This document shows, piece by piece, positions 1 through 5,057 of a DNA stretch of 5,057 nt. Location: NCBI GenBank assembly GCA_003133345.1, contig PKXB01000094.1, positions 1 through 5,057 of the forward strand, in the 5' to 3' direction. Position 1 is the first letter of the stretch. The number at the start of each line of letters is the position of its first letter. The notes under the pieces were generated by a model that saw only the letters and a program-made list of their open reading frames with translations, had not been told where the DNA came from and ran no database searches. The position numbers and the translations under genes are program-made. Source of the DNA: Hyphomicrobiales bacterium. GTDB taxonomy: Bacteria; Pseudomonadota; Alphaproteobacteria; Rhizobiales; Xanthobacteraceae.

Positions 1-200
1 GCGTCGAGCCCGCCGCGATGGTCGACGGTCTTGAGCGCGTTGGCCGAAATCCGCACCCGCACCTTGCGCTTAAGCGAATCGGAAATCAGCGTGACATTGC
101 GCAGGTTCGGCATGAACCGCCGCAGGGTCTTGATATTGGAGTGGCTCACTTTGTGCCCGACCAGCGGCTTCTTGCCGGTCAGATCGCAACGCCATGCCAT
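1..200 (-). CDS. rpmB: 50S ribosomal protein L28 (5' part, cut by window edge)
   Basis: Ribosomal protein L28, a structural protein of the large (50S) subunit. The minus strand translates to 66 residues beginning [20 protein letters not shown], followed by [16 protein letters not shown] and, near the edge, [19 protein letters not shown]. These match the L28 hallmarks: an N-terminal CxLTGK, a VSHSN..TKRRF-like block, PNL, and the RVSANALR.V.H.GGLD block. About the last third of the usual roughly 75-100 residues lies beyond the left edge. The ATG at 200-198 is chosen because GAGGG (minus strand, 208-212) sits 7 nt before it. Two other ATGs close by (207-205 and 196-194) are in other frames and do not give L28. 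The gene is transcribed divergently from the DUF3108-like gene and has its own promoter at 271-299. Family assignment is secure. Confidence 0.96.
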   Translation of the reverse strand, partial: MAWRCDLTGKKPLVGHKVSHSNIKTLRRFMPNLRNVTLISDSLKRKVRVRISANALKTVDHRGGLD

Positions 201-221
201 GGCTCATCCCTCGAAAATGCG

Positions 222-240
222 CCGGCGCATGCAGCGCCGG
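222..240 (-). promoter_or_regulatory. Perfect hairpin in the rpmB 5' leader
   Basis: CCGGCGC (222-228) and GCGCCGG (234-240) form a perfect 7-bp GC-rich inverted repeat around a 5-nt loop. It lies in the predicted rpmB mRNA leader, about 9 nt upstream of the GAGGG Shine-Dalgarno. A stem this stable this close to the ribosome-binding site could affect translation or leader stability, or bind a protein, as in ribosomal protein feedback control. I do not know of a named L28 leader motif in this group, so a regulatory role is inference. Confidence 0.4.
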
Positions 241-270
241 TCAGGTCGTTGATCGTGGAAGTCGGCCGGA

Positions 271-299
271 CGTATAGAGAGCGGGGTAACGAGCGTCAA
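271..299 (-). promoter_or_regulatory. Sigma-70-type promoter of rpmB
   Basis: On the minus strand a -35 box TTGACG (294-299) is followed, after exactly 17 nt, by a -10 box TATACG (271-276). With flanking bases this reads CTTGAC-N17-CTATAC, close to the alphaproteobacterial housekeeping promoter form. Transcription would start near 264, leaving a leader of about 65 nt before the rpmB ATG at 200. Seen directly in sequence; activity is inferred. Confidence 0.7.
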
Positions 300-323
300 G
301 CCGAGCTATTCAGGCGGTTTTAG

Positions 324-370
324 CGCATGATCCCGAAAAGTGGGAACCGGTTTTCGGATAAGATCATGCG
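324..370. repeat. Rhizobial-type intergenic palindromic repeat, 47 bp
   Basis: The ends are an exact inverted pair: CGCATGATC (324-332) and GATCATGCG (362-370). Inside is a second pair, CCGAAAA (333-339) and TTTTCGG (351-357), around GTGGGAACCGG. The left arms abut, while four bases (ATAA, 358-361) separate the right arms as a bulge, so the whole folds into one interrupted hairpin. Elements with this core (GCATGATC, AAAAGTGGGAACCGG, TTTTCGG, GATCATGC) are, to my knowledge, dispersed in many copies between genes of Rhizobiales genomes and are described as palindromic or mosaic intergenic elements. No coding role is expected. It may act as a transcript-end stem or simply be a non-autonomous mobile repeat. 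Confidence 0.75.
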
Positions 371-375
371 CCAGC

Positions 376-397
376 AAAAAGCCCGTTTTTATGGGCC
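376..397 (-). terminator. Terminator-like hairpin on minus strand, no assigned gene
   Basis: Read on the minus strand, GGCCC (397-393), loop ATAAAAAC and GGGCT (384-380) form a 5-bp stem including one G-U pair. The run of T starts within the stem's last base and continues to 376. Stem plus U-run is the intrinsic terminator layout. On the plus strand no T-run follows, so it faces leftward. No minus-strand gene ends just to its right. It could end antisense transcripts from the DUF3108-like gene, end an unrecognised small RNA, or insulate rpmB from read-through. The stem is short, so confidence is modest. Confidence 0.4.
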
Positions 398-536
398 GGC
401 TATACGCCTCCCGCCAGGCTCGGCAACCGCCGGCGATCAAACATTCGACTTATTCGACGCCGACTTAAGACACATCGAACCCCGGCGGTTTCGACGCTTT
501 CTTGTGGGGCAATAGGCGGGCGGACTGGCGCGTCTC

Positions 537-569
537 TTGCAAGCCGGTTGCGACCGCCGGCTATATATT
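537..569 (+). promoter_or_regulatory. Weak promoter-like region with inverted repeat before DUF3108-like gene
   Basis: A TTGCAA (537-542) lies 19 nt before an AT-rich TATATATT (562-569), the only TATA-like block upstream of the GTG start at 628. The spacing is longer than ideal, so the promoter call is tentative. Between the boxes, AGCCGG (542-547) and CCGGCT (557-562) form a 6-bp inverted repeat with a 9-nt centre, placed where a repressor or other regulator could bind. Both the promoter and the operator reading are inference from position. Confidence 0.25.
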
Positions 570-627
570 CGGCATCGGCCGACACCGGGTGAAACGTTTG
601 CCCCGGTGCGAGAGAGGATGAAAGTTC

Positions 628-1479
628 GTGTTGGCACTGCGCCGCCATTTCCGCCTCGTGCTGATGCTTGCCGTCGTGCTGGCCGCCGCAACGCCGGCCG
701 CCGTTCGCGCGCAGGGCAAGCTGGAAGCGCGCTACTCGGCGACGCTGGCCGGCATCCAGATCGGCAAGGGCAGTTGGGTGATCGATATCACCGATACCCA
801 TTACATGGCGGCGGCAAACGGCGTCACCACCGGCCTGATGCACGCCTTCACCGGCGGCGAGGGCACCAGCGCCGCGCATGGCACGCTGCAAGCCGGCCAG
901 CCAATGTCCTCGATCTTCGCCTCCACCATTGCCGCCAGCCACAAGACCGACGACGTCAGCCTTACGGTCGCCAACGGCATCGTCACGGAATCCAGGCTCG
1001 ATCCGCCGCTCGAAACCGAGCCGGATCGCGTGCCGATCACCGATGAGAACCGCAAAGGCATCCTCGACCCGATGACCGCATCGCTGATGCGCACGCCGGG
1101 CACCGGTAATCCACTGTCGCCGGAAGCCTGCCAGCGCACGGTGGCGATCTTCGACGGGCGGCTGCGCTACGACTTGCAATTCGCCTTCAAACGCATGGAC
1201 AAGGTGAAGGCGGACAAGGGCTATGCCGGTCCGGTGGTGGTCTGCGCGGTCTATTTCTCGCCGATCGCCGGGTACATCTCGTCGCGCGCGGCCATCCGCT
1301 ACGTGTCCAAGCTGCGCGAAATCGAAGTCTGGCTGGCGCCCATCGCCGGCACCCGCGTGCTGGTGCCATTCCGCATGCAAGGGCCGACGCCGATCGGCAA
1401 GTTCGTGCTCGAAGCCAACCAGTTCGTCTCGGTTCCGAGCCCGACCCGGGCCTCCGCCAATGGCCTGAAGACGCAATGA
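628..1479 (+). CDS. DUF3108-like exported protein of unknown function
   Basis: A 283-residue protein of unknown biochemical role, probably periplasmic or outer-envelope located. Residues 1-28 form a Sec signal peptide: a basic n-region (RRHFR, 5-9), a hydrophobic core (LVLMLAVVLAAA, 10-21), and a likely cut after AVRA (25-28). The mature part is rich in alternating, beta-prone segments. It carries blocks I associate with alphaproteobacterial DUF3108 proteins: YSATLAGIQIGKG (36-48), GILDPMTA (144-151), IFDGRLRYDL (174-183) and VVVCAVYFSPIAGY (203-216). Two cysteines, C168 and C206, could pair in the periplasm. The start is GTG 628 because GAGAGG (612-617) lies 10 nt before it and an in-frame TGA at 619-621 rules out anything longer. 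The nearby ATG 618 is in another frame; ATG 664 would remove the signal peptide n-region. The helicase lies 291 bases downstream on the same strand. Confidence 0.85.
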   Translation: MLALRRHFRLVLMLAVVLAAATPAAVRAQGKLEARYSATLAGIQIGKGSWVIDITDTHYMAAANGVTTGLMHAFTGGEGTSAAHGTLQAGQPMSSIFASTIAASHKTDDVSLTVANGIVTESRLDPPLETEPDRVPITDENRKGILDPMTASLMRTPGTGNPLSPEACQRTVAIFDGRLRYDLQFAFKRMDKVKADKGYAGPVVVCAVYFSPIAGYISSRAAIRYVSKLREIEVWLAPIAGTRVLVPFRMQGPTPIGKFVLEANQFVSVPSPTRASANGLKTQ

Positions 1480-1536
1480 CAGAATCGATGCTTGACTCTC
1501 GCGCGGGAGCCGACTCTTGCCCGTGTTAACGTTTAG

Positions 1537-1554
1537 AGGGGCCTAACGGCCCTT
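1537..1554 (+). terminator. Hairpin after DUF3108-like gene, possible terminator
   Basis: AGGGGCC (1537-1543) and GGCCCTT (1548-1554) pair over 7 bp, with one G-U, around a TAAC loop, 57 bases after the stop of the DUF3108-like gene. No real T-run follows on either strand, so it is not a textbook intrinsic terminator. It may be a 3'-end stabilising stem or a Rho-associated stem. It also overlaps the stop codon of the doubtful minus-strand ORF at 1543-1710, so it could serve both directions. Confidence 0.35.
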
Positions 1555-1710
1555 GAATCCGCCCCGCGCTACCCGATCTTGTGCCGCCAGGCGCACCGCT
1601 TGCCAGATGTCGCCGTGAACGAAGCCGTACAACCCCCGAGTCAGCGATTCGGGCGCGGTTCGTTCCAGACTCGTTCTAATGCTTAACCGCGGCCTTGCCT
1701 GTCGTCGCAT
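1543..1710 (-). CDS. Possible small protein, 55 residues (doubtful)
   Basis: A minus-strand frame from ATG 1710-1708 to TAG 1545-1543 fills most of the gap before the helicase. The N-terminal half is Arg-rich and unremarkable (MRRQARPRLSIRTSLER). The C-terminal half looks protein-like: LTRGLYGFVHGDIWQAVRLA followed by AQDRVARGGF, with mixed aromatic, hydrophobic and charged residues and mostly G/C third positions. Against it: no convincing ribosome-binding site (only AAAGG, too far at about 13 nt), no clear promoter, and a frame that stays open far upstream as the antisense shadow of the helicase. I do not recognise a family. The true start could also be further in, such as TTG at the LYGF segment. 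It may be a small gene convergent with the DUF3108-like gene, or chance. Confidence 0.3.
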   Translation of the reverse strand: MRRQARPRLSIRTSLERTAPESLTRGLYGFVHGDIWQAVRLAAQDRVARGGFKGR

Positions 1711-1770
1711 TGTGATACAGGAAGCCTTTGTTAGGGCTGAAAAACCCCCTGCCGCCAGTCTGGACGCGTA

Positions 1771-5057
<3,287 letters not shown>

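Larger units (their letters stand above)
201..627. other. Divergent intergenic region rpmB / DUF3108-like gene
   Basis: This 427-base stretch separates the minus-strand rpmB from the plus-strand DUF3108-like gene. From left to right it holds the rpmB leader hairpin and promoter (222-299), a palindromic rhizobial-type repeat (324-370), a minus-strand terminator-like hairpin (376-397), then about 140 bases in which I see no clear element, and finally a weak promoter-like region with an inverted repeat (537-569) before the downstream start. Short open frames here (for example 327-515 plus and the 3' ends of minus frames stopping at 400 and 437) have no protein-like composition or start signals, and I treat them as non-coding. 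Confidence 0.6.
1480..1770. other. Gap between DUF3108-like gene and helicase
   Basis: This stretch of 291 bases contains the hairpin at 1537-1554 and the doubtful minus-strand ORF at 1543-1710. I see no convincing promoter for the helicase: TTGCCT (1695-1700) and GATACA (1714-1719) are only 13 nt apart. A weak stem, AGGG (1733-1736) with CCCCCT further on (1745-1750), lies just before the helicase start. Base composition is somewhat less GC-rich than the flanking genes, as usual for intergenic DNA here. The gap length argues that the helicase may have its own transcript. Confidence 0.5.

Noticed and set aside
18..515. Plus-strand short ORFs across the rpmB region and the repeat
   Set aside because: They run opposite rpmB or through the palindromic repeat, with Arg/His/Pro-rich translations and no ribosome-binding sites.
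400..1476. Minus-strand open frame of 358 codons opposite the DUF3108-like gene
   Set aside because: Shadow frame: composition dominated by R, G, H and A, with no domain. The plus strand has a signal peptide and family-like blocks.
1476..1529. 17-codon ORF (MTESMLDSRAGADSCPC) starting in an ATGA overlap with the DUF3108-like stop
   Set aside because: The coupling geometry is attractive, but the peptide is very short, has no recognisable feature, and ATGA overlaps arise easily by chance.

Overview
The window reads as ordinary chromosomal housekeeping DNA from a GC-rich alphaproteobacterium, most likely of the order Hyphomicrobiales (Rhizobiales; a Bradyrhizobium-, Rhodopseudomonas- or Xanthobacteraceae-like genome). 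Four things support this: strong GC bias at third codon positions, a rhizobial-type intergenic palindromic repeat, a CTTGAC-N17-CTATAC type housekeeping promoter, and the order rpmB / DUF3108-like protein / Suv3-type helicase, which I recall from this group. The genus cannot be fixed from the sequence alone.

Layout. (1) Positions 1-200, minus strand: the 5' part of rpmB (ribosomal protein L28), cut by the left edge. It has a good Shine-Dalgarno, a leader with a perfect 7-bp hairpin, and a clear sigma-70-type promoter at 271-299. (2) Positions 201-627: the divergent intergenic region. It holds the rpmB leader and promoter, a 47-bp palindromic repeat, a minus-strand terminator-like hairpin with no obvious gene to terminate, and weak promoter-like sequence before the next gene. 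(3) Positions 628-1479, plus strand: a secreted protein of 283 residues resembling the DUF3108 family, starting with GTG. (4) Positions 1480-1770: a gap with a hairpin just after the DUF3108-like gene and a doubtful 55-codon ORF on the minus strand. (5) Position 1771 to the right edge, plus strand: a very large superfamily 2 RNA helicase of the Suv3 type. 1095 codons are visible and the 3' end is missing. A helicase core and a conserved alphaproteobacterial middle region are followed by about 280 residues of low-complexity tail, first Ala/Pro/Glu-rich and then Arg/Gln-rich.

How the genes may fit together. L28 belongs to the large ribosomal subunit, and the helicase very probably acts on RNA (turnover or ribosome-related remodelling), so the area has an RNA/translation flavour. 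The DUF3108-like protein is exported and has no evident link to RNA. The two plus-strand genes are 291 bases apart and may be transcribed separately.

I found no mobile element, CRISPR array, tRNA, rRNA or defence/secondary-metabolism system. The most interesting items are the helicase tail (a short conserved-looking island, a basic end, and a patch of atypical codons), the orphan minus-strand terminator, and the possible small minus-strand gene before the helicase.
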